From Methanococcus voltae PS (GTDB lineage Archaea > AGJL01 > Methanococci > Methanococcales > Methanococcaceae), in NCBI RefSeq assembly GCF_024807035.1, contig NZ_JANUCQ010000001.1:62001-126000 (forward strand): DNA of 64,000 nucleotides, written 5' to 3'. Numbering within the stretch: position 1 is the stretch's first letter; the number at the start of each line of letters is the position of its first letter. A program made the translations under genes and the position numbers. Shown here one piece after another: positions 1 through 10,410 of this stretch. The notes under the pieces are model-generated. The model was not told the origin of the DNA, made no database searches, and saw nothing but the letters and a program-made list of their open reading frames with translations.

Positions 1-2
1 AA

Positions 3-1379
3 AAGATATTTTTACCAAAGGAACCAGATTTTACCAGTAAAAGCTTCATGGATTTCTTAGGAAATTTTGTATCTAGTAATGGGGCTAAATTTGCTTATTT
101 AAATAAAGTTCCAAATGGATACAATGAGAGTTTGATTTGGGGGGTGGCAGTACAAAACATCATGCCAGATAGCACTGGTGATGGCGTTATTCAGATTTCA
201 GGATACAATATGATTGTAGATGTAATTGATTCGGATTTAATATTGAAAAAATTAAAATTAATAGACGATTATTCAAAAGAAATTAAATCAAATTACACTT
301 ATATATCCACAGGTGCTGAAAATCTAAATGTTTTGGACGTAAATACAAAAGAACCAATTTCCAAATATCGTGAATTTTACATCATAGAAGATTTTTTAAG
401 ACAAGAAACTAGAAATGATAATTTGTATTCTAGATATGGCGATGGAAACGGCTACAATACTAAATATCTTAAAAATAAGGATTTAATGGCTTTTAGCTTT
501 TATCCGATGGTATATTTAGATAAAAGCCCAGATTCTATTAGAAATGACCCAATAGGTAGTTACTACCCTACAAGTTATGATTATCAATACTTATCAAATG
601 GAGATTACTGGATGAACTCAAGAGCTTCGGAAACAGGTTATTTCCAGTATGATAATGACGAAATCCTTGAAGATGTTGGATATTCCAAAATAAAACGACA
701 AACTTGGACGTTAGGTGATGAACAACTTTCTTTAAGGGAAGAAAACGAACTTAAAAATAAATATGACGCATTTAATTATTGGTACTGTAAAAATTACGGA
801 TATTTAACTACAAATGGCGTAAATGCAATTATATTGCCTTCTTCAGATGAAAATTTAACTGATATGATATTTGATAATACAGATAATGAAGATATAATAT
901 GGAAATCTACTCTGGCTAACTCCAATAATGGGATTTCATACATTGTAGTGCCAGGTGAAAATAATTATTATATTAAAAACAACGTATCGATATTACAAGT
1001 TCCAAATTTCTTAAATACTCAAAATTCGATTTCTTATATAAAAAGTTACTATAAACAACCAGAAAATGAAGAATTCGGCGTTTATGTAACGGATACAATT
1101 TACTTTAATAAAACTGTATTGAAAAATTTAGATTCAAATAGGGTATGGATTTGCTCTTTCGAGGAGTTTTCAAATTGGAATAAGGATTATACTAGAACTA
1201 ATATGGGTTTAAATAATGGAAATATTGTATTAACTACAAATATGAACCAAAAACCTAAAATTACCTACTATGAAAATAATATTGAGTATACTGATTCTCC
1301 AAAATACGAAAATGGAAAGTATTATTTAAAATTTGGCAGTATTTCAAAATATGGGGACAATACAATAGTAGGACCTTAA
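3..1379 (+). CDS. Unrecognised protein, 5'-truncated by the window edge
   Basis: The frame is open from base 3, without a stop, through the first in-frame ATG at 48, and no ribosome-binding site precedes that ATG, so this is very probably the C-terminal part of a larger gene that begins outside the window. The visible part (443 residues from the ATG) is rich in Asn, Tyr, Asp and Ser, has no Cys-rich motif and shows no membrane segment. It has several Asn-X-Ser/Thr sequons, which would suit an exported protein, but no signal peptide can be seen because the N-terminus is missing. I do not recognise the family. A T-rich tract follows the stop codon. Confidence 0.6.
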   Translation, partial: KIFLPKEPDFTSKSFMDFLGNFVSSNGAKFAYLNKVPNGYNESLIWGVAVQNIMPDSTGDGVIQISGYNMIVDVIDSDLILKKLKLIDDYSKEIKSNYTYISTGAENLNVLDVNTKEPISKYREFYIIEDFLRQETRNDNLYSRYGDGNGYNTKYLKNKDLMAFSFYPMVYLDKSPDSIRNDPIGSYYPTSYDYQYLSNGDYWMNSRASETGYFQYDNDEILEDVGYSKIKRQTWTLGDEQLSLREENELKNKYDAFNYWYCKNYGYLTTNGVNAIILPSSDENLTDMIFDNTDNEDIIWKSTLANSNNGISYIVVPGENNYYIKNNVSILQVPNFLNTQNSISYIKSYYKQPENEEFGVYVTDTIYFNKTVLKNLDSNRVWICSFEEFSNWNKDYTRTNMGLNNGNIVLTTNMNQKPKITYYENNIEYTDSPKYENGKYYLKFGSISKYGDNTIVGP

Positions 1380-1396
1380 TATATATTGAGAATCGT

Positions 1397-1450
1397 ATTT
1401 TTTATAATAGGATAATTTTTCTATTTTTTTATTTTATTTTATTTTATTTT
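1397..1450 (+). terminator. T-rich transcription terminator
   Basis: Runs of T (five to seven in a row) begin about 20 bases after the stop codon of the truncated gene. Oligo-T tracts without a hairpin are the usual intrinsic terminators of Methanococcus. This is inferred from base composition and position only. Confidence 0.4.
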
Positions 1451-1497
1451 TGGCCAATAATTCAAAATATATTAAAAAGTATATTAAAAAAAATATA

Positions 1498-2721
1498 TTA
1501 TAATTTATTAATGTGATTTAAAACTTCAATAACACTTAATGACACGCCTTCTACTTCAATACCACCTTTTCCTTTTACCCCGTCACCAACTAAGTATAAT
1601 TTATCATTAACAACTGGTTTTAAATCTGTCCCATTGGAGGCATGGTTAACTGGGCACTCATCACGATATGTTTGTATTGCAAGTATCTTATAATCTTCTT
1701 TTTTATGTCCGGTAAATTCTTCAGAAAATAAGTTATCAATATCTTCCAAAACTAAATCTATTTCATCGTTTATGTTATTTTTTATCTGAGTAGCATGTGC
1801 CATTATTAAATTATGCCCTTCTTTAGCTAATGATTTATCTACATTCGACGGTTGATTAAATCCATTCAATCGTTCTGCTTCGGTAGTAAATACTACACCA
1901 TTATGAGTTATTAACTTATTTCTAGAACCAATACTAACTTTGATACCTTTAGATGGTATTGGCATTTTATTTTTATTAATAAAGTTTAAATTACTAATTT
2001 TTTGGGTTATGATTGGTGAAGCATTGCTTATTATTATATCAAATTCATTTTCGTCATTTATTGTACATTTTTCTTGGTAATTTTCAGGAATGTATACTTT
2101 ATCAACAATGTAATTTTTATGGATTATTCCTCCATTTTGTAAGATAACTTGCTCTAAAGCATCAATTATGCCTTTACAGCCACCTAATGGGATACCGGGA
2201 CCTCCAAATTTATGGTAGTATTTGCTTATTGCCATAACTTCGTCCATTGGAGTTTCGTATGACGATAAGCTTAAAGCCCAGCCTGAAAATGAATTACCTA
2301 CTTTTTCAGCTATTGATATCCCTTCTAAAAAGGTACCAAATGAAATGTCTTTATCGACAGTACCTAATTTTAAATCTGCTAACATTTTTAAAGCTTTTAA
2401 TTTATCCTTAAAGCTTACAAGTTTTTTCAGCTCTTCAAAACCATAATTTGTATTATTAATCCTAAAAAGTCCATCGGGATTTGAATTGATTATTTTTGCA
2501 CCGCAGTTTGACTCTTGAACCAACTGTCCGAAAAAACCATTTGCACCATGAGGTATCATGTGCAGGGCGCCTGTTGTTAATTGATAGCCTTTATAGTCTA
2601 AATTTGTAAATCTACCTCCAATATATGGAAGTTTCTCGTAAATTGTTACATCATGTTTTTTTGATAATATTGCTGCACTAAATAAACCCCCTAATCCAGC
2701 TCCAATAATCCCTATTTTCAT
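1498..2721 (-). CDS. FAD-dependent oxidoreductase, phytoene desaturase (CrtI)-like
   Basis: The 407-residue product starts with a Rossmann dinucleotide-binding motif (GAGLGGLFSAAILSKK, residues 8-23), then an acidic residue at the end of the second strand (IYEK) and a GGR motif, the pattern of the amine oxidase/CrtI FAD superfamily. A second FAD motif is visible near the C-terminus (LYLVGDGVKGKGGIEVEGVS). The substrate cannot be read from sequence; relatives in methanogens are annotated as phytoene dehydrogenase-related proteins, and reduction or oxidation of an isoprenoid is one possibility. The ATG is preceded by AAGGTG at good spacing. It is transcribed alone; the next gene downstream is on the other strand. 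Confidence 0.75.
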   Translation of the reverse strand: MKIGIIGAGLGGLFSAAILSKKHDVTIYEKLPYIGGRFTNLDYKGYQLTTGALHMIPHGANGFFGQLVQESNCGAKIINSNPDGLFRINNTNYGFEELKKLVSFKDKLKALKMLADLKLGTVDKDISFGTFLEGISIAEKVGNSFSGWALSLSSYETPMDEVMAISKYYHKFGGPGIPLGGCKGIIDALEQVILQNGGIIHKNYIVDKVYIPENYQEKCTINDENEFDIIISNASPIITQKISNLNFINKNKMPIPSKGIKVSIGSRNKLITHNGVVFTTEAERLNGFNQPSNVDKSLAKEGHNLIMAHATQIKNNINDEIDLVLEDIDNLFSEEFTGHKKEDYKILAIQTYRDECPVNHASNGTDLKPVVNDKLYLVGDGVKGKGGIEVEGVSLSVIEVLNHINKL

Positions 2722-2988
2722 AATAGCACCTTATAATCATCTAATACTTTTAAAATTTTCAAATATTTTGTAAAAATTATTATTATAATTATTGTATGGT
2801 GTATTCTTTATATATAGATTATACATTCTGAAGTAAATAATCTTAAAATAAGGATTTTTATAAAAATAAACTATTAATTCAACAATTGCTTAAAAAGATA
2901 ATTCAACATGTTTTATTAGATTTTTAAATATTTAACATATCACTAAAATAAATAAAAAAAGAAAAATAAATATTATTTAATTATTTAA

Positions 2989-4071
<1,083 letters not shown>

Positions 4072-4270
4072 TTAGTTTGATATAATATGTAATAAATAAT
4101 ACATCTATATGGTTAATATATAAATATTACGATATTATTTTGGTGTAATATATGTTAATAAACATTTTAATATCTCGATAAAAATGTAATAAATACGATA
4201 CTTATTTGAAAAAAAATGTTTAAAAAATAATAAAAATAAAAAATTAGAATAAATTAAAATTAAAAATATT

Positions 4271-4849
4271 TTATTTCAAAAACTTATCAAAGAAATATTT
4301 GTAAACAATAATTCCATTTTCTGATAATTCAGGGTGGAATGAAATTGCCATACAGTTATTTTGGATAATTCCTACAATTCTATTTTCATTTTTAGAAATT
4401 ACGGATATCTCGTCACTCATTAATTCTTTTACAAGGGGGGCTCTTATAAATACGGCATGAACCACATTTCCATCTAGTTCTATCTCTTTTTCAAAACTTT
4501 CAACCTGACCGCCATAAGCATTTCTATCGATTGAAACATCCATTAATTTTAAAAGAGGTTGGTCAATGCCTGTTTCTTTGGATAAAAGAACCATCCCTGC
4601 ACAAGTCCCTAATATTGGAATATTTTTTTTAAGATTAAGTTCTCTTATTTTATCGATGAATCCATATTTATCCATTATTTTACCCATTGTGGTACTTTCA
4701 CCACCGGGGATTATTAAAGCATCAATACCCTCTAGCTCTGAAATAGTTCTCACTCTTATAGCTTCATAACCCAATTTTAAAATTGAATCAATATGTTCTT
4801 CTACATCGCCTTGTATTCCTAAAATTCCTATTTTTTTAGTTGTAGTCAT
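4271..4849 (-). CDS. pdxT: Pyridoxal 5'-phosphate synthase glutaminase subunit
   Basis: PdxT hydrolyses glutamine and channels ammonia to PdxS, which builds PLP from ribose 5-phosphate and glyceraldehyde 3-phosphate. The 192-residue product has the class I glutaminase features: the PGGESTT loop near residue 49, the nucleophile Cys83 in GTCAGM, and the His172/Glu174 pair in SFHPELS. The length is typical of the family. No pdxS lies in the window. The ATG at 4849 follows a weak AAGGTTAA site. An A-rich tract on the plus strand (T-rich in the transcript) follows the stop. Confidence 0.93.
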   Translation of the reverse strand: MTTTKKIGILGIQGDVEEHIDSILKLGYEAIRVRTISELEGIDALIIPGGESTTMGKIMDKYGFIDKIRELNLKKNIPILGTCAGMVLLSKETGIDQPLLKLMDVSIDRNAYGGQVESFEKEIELDGNVVHAVFIRAPLVKELMSDEISVISKNENRIVGIIQNNCMAISFHPELSENGIIVYKYFFDKFLK

Positions 4850-5051
4850 AATTTAACCTTTATTTTGCTTAATTTAATTATAATCTTTACAATAATATGT
4901 TTATTTTATAAATATTCATAATTAATAATACTATAAAAAAATATGCAGGAATAGATTTTATAAAATTTTATAATATATTACTATATTAAAATACATAAAT
5001 ATATTTATCTAATAACAAAGAATAATATAAAACAGGTTAAATTTCAAAAAA

Positions 5052-5127
5052 TGGGGCCGAGACCGAGAATTGAACCCGGGTCGAGGGATCCACAGTCCCT
5101 CAGGATAGCCACTACCCTACCTCGGCC
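5052..5127 (-). tRNA. tRNA-His (GTG)
   Basis: The minus strand folds into a full cloverleaf with acceptor GCCGAGG, a G at position -1 opposite C73 (the tRNA-His identity feature), anticodon loop CTGTGGA (anticodon GTG) and T-loop TTCAATT. The CCA end is encoded. It is the last gene of a five-tRNA minus-strand cluster. Confidence 0.95.
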
Positions 5128-5145
5128 ACATAACATATCCAATAA

Positions 5146-5230
5146 TGCAGGGGCAGGGATTTGAACCCTGGAACCACTACTGGACAGGATTCTAAGTCCT
5201 GCGTCTTTGGCCAGGCTTGACAACCCCTGC
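5146..5230 (-). tRNA. tRNA-Leu (TAG)
   Basis: Class II tRNA with a long variable arm, acceptor GCAGGGG, anticodon loop CTTAGAA (anticodon TAG) and T-loop TTCAAAT. The discriminator is A73, as expected for leucine, and CCA is not encoded. It is the fourth gene of the minus-strand tRNA cluster. Confidence 0.95.
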
Positions 5231-5249
5231 ACACGATATAAAAATAAAG

Positions 5250-5324
5250 TGCTCCAGCCGGGATTTGAACCCGAGTCGCGGGCTCGAAAGGCCCGCATGA
5301 TTGGCCGGACTACACCACTGGAGC
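5250..5324 (-). tRNA. tRNA-Glu (TTC)
   Basis: Cloverleaf with acceptor GCTCCAG, anticodon loop CTTTCGA (anticodon TTC), T-loop TTCAAAT and discriminator A. CCA is not encoded. It is the third gene of the minus-strand tRNA cluster. Confidence 0.95.
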
Positions 5325-5340
5325 AATTTTAATAAACAAG

Positions 5341-5415
5341 TGGGCCCGATGGGATTTGAACCCATGACCACTCGGTTATGAGCCGAGCACTCTAACCAGC
5401 CTGAGCTACGGGCCC
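5341..5415 (-). tRNA. tRNA-Met elongator or tRNA-Ile2 (CAT)
   Basis: Cloverleaf with acceptor GGGCCCG, anticodon loop CTCATAA (anticodon CAT) and discriminator A. It lacks the initiator acceptor sequence AGCGGG, so it is not the initiator. Whether it is elongator Met or the Ile2 tRNA whose C34 is modified to agmatidine cannot be decided from the anticodon alone; the GGGCCCG acceptor fits Ile2 well. No intron is present. Confidence 0.9.
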
Positions 5416-5471
5416 ATAATGTAATGTCCGTTACTAATGCACTTAAAATGAGTTAATAATTTTTAGAAAAA

Positions 5472-5548
5472 TGGCGCCTCCTGCAGGGCTCGAACCTGCG
5501 ACCTACGGATTAACAGTCCGTCGCTACTACCTACTGAGCTAAGGAGGC
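5472..5548 (-). tRNA. tRNA-Asn (GTT)
   Basis: Cloverleaf with acceptor GCCTCCT, anticodon loop CTGTTAA (anticodon GTT), T-loop TTCGAGC and discriminator G. The CCA end is encoded. It is the first gene of the minus-strand cluster, nearest the promoter at about 5604. Confidence 0.95.
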
Positions 5549-5603
5549 TCTTTACTATTCTTTGCTACACATCTTGTCAGCACAATAACAATACACGTTA
5601 TAA

Positions 5604-5611
5604 TATATAAA
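5604..5611 (-). promoter_or_regulatory. TATA box of the five-tRNA cluster
   Basis: The minus strand reads CCTTTATATATTA, a classic methanogen stable-RNA promoter box, about 56 bases before tRNA-Asn. The expected start point is near 5580. It is back-to-back with the tRNA-Phe promoter about 30 bases away. Confidence 0.7.
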
Positions 5612-5638
5612 GGTTTCTATCACTCCATCAGCGAAACA

Positions 5639-5646
5639 TTTATATA
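5639..5646 (+). promoter_or_regulatory. TATA box of tRNA-Phe
   Basis: TTTATATA stands 46 bases before tRNA-Phe, giving an expected start near 5670 and a short 5' leader. It diverges from the promoter of the minus-strand tRNA cluster. Confidence 0.7.
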
Positions 5647-5691
5647 CTATAAAACCTATCCTTATTACGTGACTTAATGAAATAGAATATT

Positions 5692-5765
5692 GCCAAGGTA
5701 GTTCAGCCTGGGAGAACGCTGGACTGAAGATCCAGTTGTCGGGTGTTCGAATCACCCCCTTGGCA
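5692..5765 (+). tRNA. tRNA-Phe (GAA)
   Basis: Cloverleaf with acceptor GCCAAGG, anticodon loop CTGAAGA (anticodon GAA), T-loop TTCGAAT and discriminator A. CCA is not encoded. It is a single gene on the plus strand followed by a T-rich tract. Confidence 0.95.
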
Positions 5766-6002
5766 TGTTTTTTATTTTAGGCAAATTAATTCATAAATTT
5801 AAATATATTGTTTAACTTTTTTTCTATGGAATATAATTTTAAATACTTAATACTTTAAAATATAGTATCGATTATAATTTATTTTAAATCACATTAATCT
5901 AGTAAATCTCACAATTTATATTTAATGTAAATTATTTTGTTTATTTATAAATTTTTTAAATATATAAATTTATATAAATTTATATCTTATAGGAGTGAAA
6001 TT

Positions 6003-7211
6003 TTGAATGTAATAGGAAAAATGGGTAAAAGAAATACTCAAAAGGCTAAAAAAAATACGAAAGAAAATGATGATGATTCAGCATCTAATAAAGAATTTAA
6101 AATACTAATAAGAAGAATAGTTCAAAAAACGAAAATAGCTGAAGGAGAATTGGCAATTTATGATATATTAAGATGTATATACCGTAATCAACCAATATCT
6201 ACAAAGAAAATAGGGCAATATACTAAATTACCACTTCCAATAGTTTCAAAAGTTAGAACGATGTTGGAAGGGGATAAAATATTAAAAAGAGACGATAAGG
6301 GAGCCCATTACACAAAAGAAGGTTTTATTTTTGTTGAAAAAAACTTAGGTTTATCTTTAAAGCACGACTTAAAATGTCCGATGTGTAAGGGTAAAACTGT
6401 AGTCTTTGACGACAAGTTTGAAAAGATATACAAAAGACATAAAGAAATAGCTAAAGAAAGACCTTCTGTAAATACATTAATTGACCAATCATTTGCTACA
6501 CCCGAAACTGCTACGTATAGAGCTACCATAATGGCAGATAGGGGTGATTTAGAAGGTAAGAGAGTTTTATTTGTTGGTGACGATGATTTAACATCTATTC
6601 CTGTGGCTATGAGTGGTTTATGTAAGGAAATTGTGGTTGCAGATATTGACGAAAGATTATTAGATATGATAAAATACTTCTCAAAGCAGAATAAACTTAA
6701 TATAAAGACTATAAAACACGACTTCAGAAATGGTTTACCTAAACACTTAGTTGATAAGTTCGACGTAGTATTTACCGACCCTCCATATACCTTGGAAGGT
6801 GTAAAATTGTTTATGAATCGAGGTATTGAAGCTTTAGGTTCAGATGGCGTTTTATATTTGGCGGTTTCTCATAAGCCTATTGATGAACATATACAACTAC
6901 AAAAAAACATACTAGCTATGAACTTTTTAATAGCTGAAATGTTACCTGGTTTTAATTTTTATGAAGGTACTGAAATCATAGGAAATACAACATTCTTAGC
7001 AAGACTAGTTGGTAAAAACCTTGTAAAATTGGAAGAAAAAAGTGATAAGATATATACTGGACAGGTAAAACCTGTTTTAAGGTATTATAAATGTCAAAAA
7101 TGTGGAAAAATTTATGAAATCGGAGGTAAAATTAAAAGAATAGAAGATTTAACCTGTGATTGCAAGGGTAATAAATTCTACATGATTAAAAGAAGTAAAT
7201 TAAAAGATTAA
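6003..7211 (+). CDS. bpsA: N4-bis(aminopropyl)spermidine synthase (branched-chain polyamine synthase)
   Basis: The product transfers aminopropyl groups from decarboxylated SAM to make branched polyamines. An N-terminal winged-helix-like region is followed by a Cys pair (CPMCKG), a Rossmann methyltransferase-like core with VLFVGDDD and the DPPY motif (FTDPPYT), and a C-terminal zinc ribbon (CQKCGKIY with a later Cys pair), the layout of the former DUF43 family. The frame extends upstream to a TTG at 5937, but the best ribosome-binding site (GGAGTG) lies seven bases before the TTG at 6003, which I chose; an ATG at 6021 is the other option. A strong oligo-T region follows. Confidence 0.85.
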   Translation: MNVIGKMGKRNTQKAKKNTKENDDDSASNKEFKILIRRIVQKTKIAEGELAIYDILRCIYRNQPISTKKIGQYTKLPLPIVSKVRTMLEGDKILKRDDKGAHYTKEGFIFVEKNLGLSLKHDLKCPMCKGKTVVFDDKFEKIYKRHKEIAKERPSVNTLIDQSFATPETATYRATIMADRGDLEGKRVLFVGDDDLTSIPVAMSGLCKEIVVADIDERLLDMIKYFSKQNKLNIKTIKHDFRNGLPKHLVDKFDVVFTDPPYTLEGVKLFMNRGIEALGSDGVLYLAVSHKPIDEHIQLQKNILAMNFLIAEMLPGFNFYEGTEIIGNTTFLARLVGKNLVKLEEKSDKIYTGQVKPVLRYYKCQKCGKIYEIGGKIKRIEDLTCDCKGNKFYMIKRSKLKD

Positions 7212-7224
7212 TTATATTTCTTAT

Positions 7225-7285
7225 TTATTTTTATTGGCTTATTATTTTATTTTTTACAATTTTTTAATTTTTAATTTTTAATTTT
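7225..7285 (+). terminator. Oligo-T terminator after bpsA
   Basis: Several runs of five to six T residues follow the bpsA stop codon within 75 bases. This fits the oligo-T terminators of Methanococcus; it is inferred from composition only. Confidence 0.45.
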
Positions 7286-7411
7286 TAGTTTTCTATAAAA
7301 ATATAGTAGATAGTATCCTAAATAAATAATCGAATAAAGGAAATATATGTTATTATAAATAAAATAAGTTTAAAACGAGAAAAAAAGAAAATTTTTTTTT
7401 GAATAATTAAA

Positions 7412-7798
7412 TTATTCTTTGATTAAAATAGCATTTACAATACCATCTTGACCAGGTCTTGAGGTAACTTTAGCTTTACCCATTTCGGTTTCAACGATAG
7501 CTCCTTTTGTAACCACGTTTCTTCTGATGTAGTGTTTGTTTGCTACGTTATCAATTACGTTTGTAATTGTAACTTTTTTACATACTTTTGATTCTTGGTC
7601 GAAAACGTTAGCGTAGTTTGTTCTTTCTAATTTAACTTTTTTGCTTCCGCCTCTTCCTCTTAATATTTTAATTTTAACTGAATCGGTTAAGTGGGTTTCT
7701 ACAGGTGAGTTACCCATTTCTCTTTTATGTTTTTTAACAATTCTTCTTAATTTTGCACCAGTAGATTTTCTACCGCTTCTTCCTTGCCATACTGCCAT
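7412..7798 (-). CDS. rps8e: Small ribosomal subunit protein eS8
   Basis: The 128-residue basic product begins MAVWQGRSGRKSTGAKLR and has the family's glycine/lysine-rich middle and the LRGRGGSKK segment. The length matches archaeal eS8. It binds 16S rRNA in the small subunit. The ATG at 7798 follows AAGGTGTAATT. It is a single-gene unit here; the 265 bases upstream are AT-rich, and I see no further gene there. Confidence 0.96.
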   Translation of the reverse strand: MAVWQGRSGRKSTGAKLRRIVKKHKREMGNSPVETHLTDSVKIKILRGRGGSKKVKLERTNYANVFDQESKVCKKVTITNVIDNVANKHYIRRNVVTKGAIVETEMGKAKVTSRPGQDGIVNAILIKE

Positions 7799-8063
7799 AA
7801 TTACACCTTATTATTTATTATTTTTAAATTTATTTTTAGTTTATTTTTAATTTTTTAATTTTTTAAGTTTTAATTATTTTAATTATTTTAATCGTTTTTT
7901 GTTATTTATTACGTTAATCATCCCTTCGTAATAAATTAACTGCTAACATTTTTAAATAATTACAATACTTCCGATAATAATGAGAGAGCATGCGAGTATC
8001 TATACATTGTTAATACATTATGATATAAAAAATTATCTATGATAATATAATTTATTGAATGAT

Positions 8064-8972
8064 TTATTGATTATTGGATTTATATAATAATTTTAATATT
8101 GCCATTCTAACAGGTATTCCATAAAAAGACTGTTTAAAATATACGGATTGTTCTAATGAATCTAATTCCTGTTCTATTTCATCAACACGGGGCAAAGGGT
8201 GCATTACAATAACTTTTTTATTTTCAACTTGGGATTTGTTTAATTTATATATTCCTTTAACTTTGTGATATTCATTAGGGTCTGGAAATCTCTCTTTTTG
8301 GATTCTAGTCATATAAATACAATCAATATTTTCTAAGTCCATTTCTTCCATTTCTTCAAGTGATACTTTTGATTTAATGTCTTCTATTATTTCTTGAGGC
8401 ATTTTTAATTCTTTTGGCGATATTAATCTAATATTTACGTTTTCAAACAATGATAAAGCTTGACATAATGAATGCACGGTTCTACCGTATTTTAAATCAC
8501 CGATAAAAGCAATATTTAAATTATCTATTTTTCCAATTTCACGTTTTATCGTGTATAAATCTAAAAGAGTCTGTGTAGGGTGTTGATTAGAGCCATCTCC
8601 TGCGTTTATAACTGGAATTTTTGAGCACTCACTCGCAAGTCTTGAAGCTCCTTCATAAGGGTGTCTTATAACTATTAAATCGGCATATCCTCCGATTACA
8701 GATATAGTATCTCTTAAAGTCTCCCCCTTGGTAACTGAGGTACTTTTAGCATCTGTAAAACCTATTACATTTCCTCCGAGCCTTTTCATAGCAGTTTCAA
8801 AAGATAATCTTGTTCTCGTGGATGGTTCGTAAAATAAAGTTGCTAAAAGTTTTCCCTTCATAAATTCACAAGGTTTTTTCTCTTCAAGTAAATTTTCCAT
8901 TTCTTCGGCAATTTTTAAAATATTACTTATTTCATTTTTATTTATATCTCTTGTAGAAATTAAATGGTCCAT
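8064..8972 (-). CDS. pyrB: Aspartate carbamoyltransferase catalytic subunit
   Basis: This enzyme joins carbamoyl phosphate and aspartate in pyrimidine synthesis. The 302-residue product carries the carbamoyl-phosphate loop STRTR at residues 51-55, followed by LSFETA, then the HPTQTLLD signature and MHPLPRVDEI near the C-terminus, all in the usual order and spacing. The ATG at 8972 follows ATGGTGATTTT. The regulatory subunit gene pyrI is not in the window. Confidence 0.96.
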   Translation of the reverse strand: MDHLISTRDINKNEISNILKIAEEMENLLEEKKPCEFMKGKLLATLFYEPSTRTRLSFETAMKRLGGNVIGFTDAKSTSVTKGETLRDTISVIGGYADLIVIRHPYEGASRLASECSKIPVINAGDGSNQHPTQTLLDLYTIKREIGKIDNLNIAFIGDLKYGRTVHSLCQALSLFENVNIRLISPKELKMPQEIIEDIKSKVSLEEMEEMDLENIDCIYMTRIQKERFPDPNEYHKVKGIYKLNKSQVENKKVIVMHPLPRVDEIEQELDSLEQSVYFKQSFYGIPVRMAILKLLYKSNNQ

Positions 8973-9117
8973 AAAATCACCATATTACCAAATTATCATC
9001 AGCATTTTTTATTTTTAAAATATATAATATAATTTTTATATATAGCTATGGATATATTTATGAATATATAAGATGATTTAATACTCAATATTTAATATGC
9101 AATATGTTGGTGATATT

Positions 9118-9330
9118 ATGATAACCGAAGAGCAAAAAGAAGATATAAAACTTTATGTAATGCCATATATTCAAAATATGAGCTATATTTCTGAATTAAT
9201 AAATAATTCAAATGATATGGATGATTTAATTGATAAAGTATTAAAATTAATGAATGAAGATATTGAATTATCCACAAAAACAGATTTGAAAATATTATAT
9301 GAAAAATTAACTGAACAATTAAAAGAATAA
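9118..9330 (+). CDS. Small unrecognised protein
   Basis: A 70-residue acidic, predicted all-helical protein beginning MITEEQKEDIKLYVM. An upstream ATG at 9097 is in frame, but GGTGAT directly before the ATG at 9118 favours the shorter product. There are no Cys residues, membrane segments or recognised motifs. It stands alone between pyrB and cbiF, which both lie on the other strand. I assign no function. Confidence 0.6.
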   Translation: MITEEQKEDIKLYVMPYIQNMSYISELINNSNDMDDLIDKVLKLMNEDIELSTKTDLKILYEKLTEQLKE

Positions 9331-9389
9331 AATTTAAAAAAATAGAAAAATAACAAAATAAATTAAGTATAAGTGGCTAATCTGACGAA

Positions 9390-10157
9390 TTAATCAAATT
9401 TAGCTTTCCTGTATTCATGTTCAAATTTTTTATCATATAATTTTGAATATGTATAATTTTTAGGGTCGAGAACATCCCCTACAATTATCAATGCTGTTTT
9501 TGTAATTCCTTCATCTTTAACTTTTTGAGCTATATTTTCAAGATTTCCAATAATTTTTTTCTCATCTTCCCATGAAGCGTGATATACAACGCCTACCGCA
9601 GTATCTGCGGGATAACCGCCCTCTATTAATTCTTTGCATACTTTTTCAATCATACCTGTACCCAGGTATATTGCCATAGTTGCTTGATGTTTAGCCAATG
9701 ATTTTAAGCTTTCTTCACTTGGTTTTGGAGTTCTACCAACTGGACGTGTTATAATGACGGTTTGTGAAACGTCTGGCAATGTTAATTCAGATTTTAAAGT
9801 AGCTGCTGCAGCAAATAATGAGGTTACACCAGGTATTATTTCTACATCGATATTTCGTTTTTCTAACTCATCAATTTGCTCTTTTATAGCACCATATAAT
9901 GAAGGGTCCCCAGTATGTACTCTAACTACTTTTTTATTTTCTTTAATTCCATTTACAATTACATCTATAACTTCTTCTAAATTCATTGAAGCACTATTGT
10001 AGATTTGTGCTCCACTTGTATTATATGTTAAAACTTCTGGATTAACTAATGAGCCTGCATATATTATAATATCTGCGTTTTCAATTGCTTTAGCTCCTTT
10101 AACCGTTATTAATTCCTTATCTCCAGAACCTGCACCAACTATTGTTAATTTATTCAT
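9390..10157 (-). CDS. cbiF: Cobalt-precorrin-4 C11-methyltransferase
   Basis: This SAM-dependent methyltransferase acts in the anaerobic cobamide pathway, which methanogens need for the corrinoid of the Mtr complex. The 255-residue product starts with the precorrin methylase motif VGAGSGDKELITVKG, has VHTGDPSLYGAI and EIIPGVTSLFAAAA, which are characteristic of CbiF/CobM, and a C-terminal ALIIVGDVL. The ATG at 10157 follows AAAGGTGTTTTT. No other cobamide gene lies beside it. Confidence 0.93.
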   Translation of the reverse strand: MNKLTIVGAGSGDKELITVKGAKAIENADIIIYAGSLVNPEVLTYNTSGAQIYNSASMNLEEVIDVIVNGIKENKKVVRVHTGDPSLYGAIKEQIDELEKRNIDVEIIPGVTSLFAAAATLKSELTLPDVSQTVIITRPVGRTPKPSEESLKSLAKHQATMAIYLGTGMIEKVCKELIEGGYPADTAVGVVYHASWEDEKKIIGNLENIAQKVKDEGITKTALIIVGDVLDPKNYTYSKLYDKKFEHEYRKAKFD

Positions 10158-10410
10158 AAAAACACCTTTTAAACTATATATTATACTTGTATTTTATATC
10201 TTCATAGTATATTTTCATCTGTATTAGATTTTAATTTAAAATTATCTCTAATAAAAATAACCTAAGTTAATTAAACTAATCTTGTATTAAATTCAACATA
10301 TTTATATTATTTATATGTATAAAAATATGGTATAAAAAGATTATAGATATAATTTTGATATTTTTAGCAATTTTTTAGCAAATAACTGGTTAATTGGTTA
10401 TTGATTTAAA

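Noticed and set aside
5044-5298. Minus-strand open frame of 84 codons
   Set aside because: It lies across tRNA-His, tRNA-Leu and tRNA-Glu and is only their sequence translated.
5555-5755. Minus-strand open frame of 66 codons
   Set aside because: It covers tRNA-Phe and the divergent tRNA promoters.
7981-8010. GCATGC-centred word upstream of rps8e as an operator or RNA
   Set aside because: Only a six-base palindrome with no longer symmetry and no matched copy elsewhere in the window.
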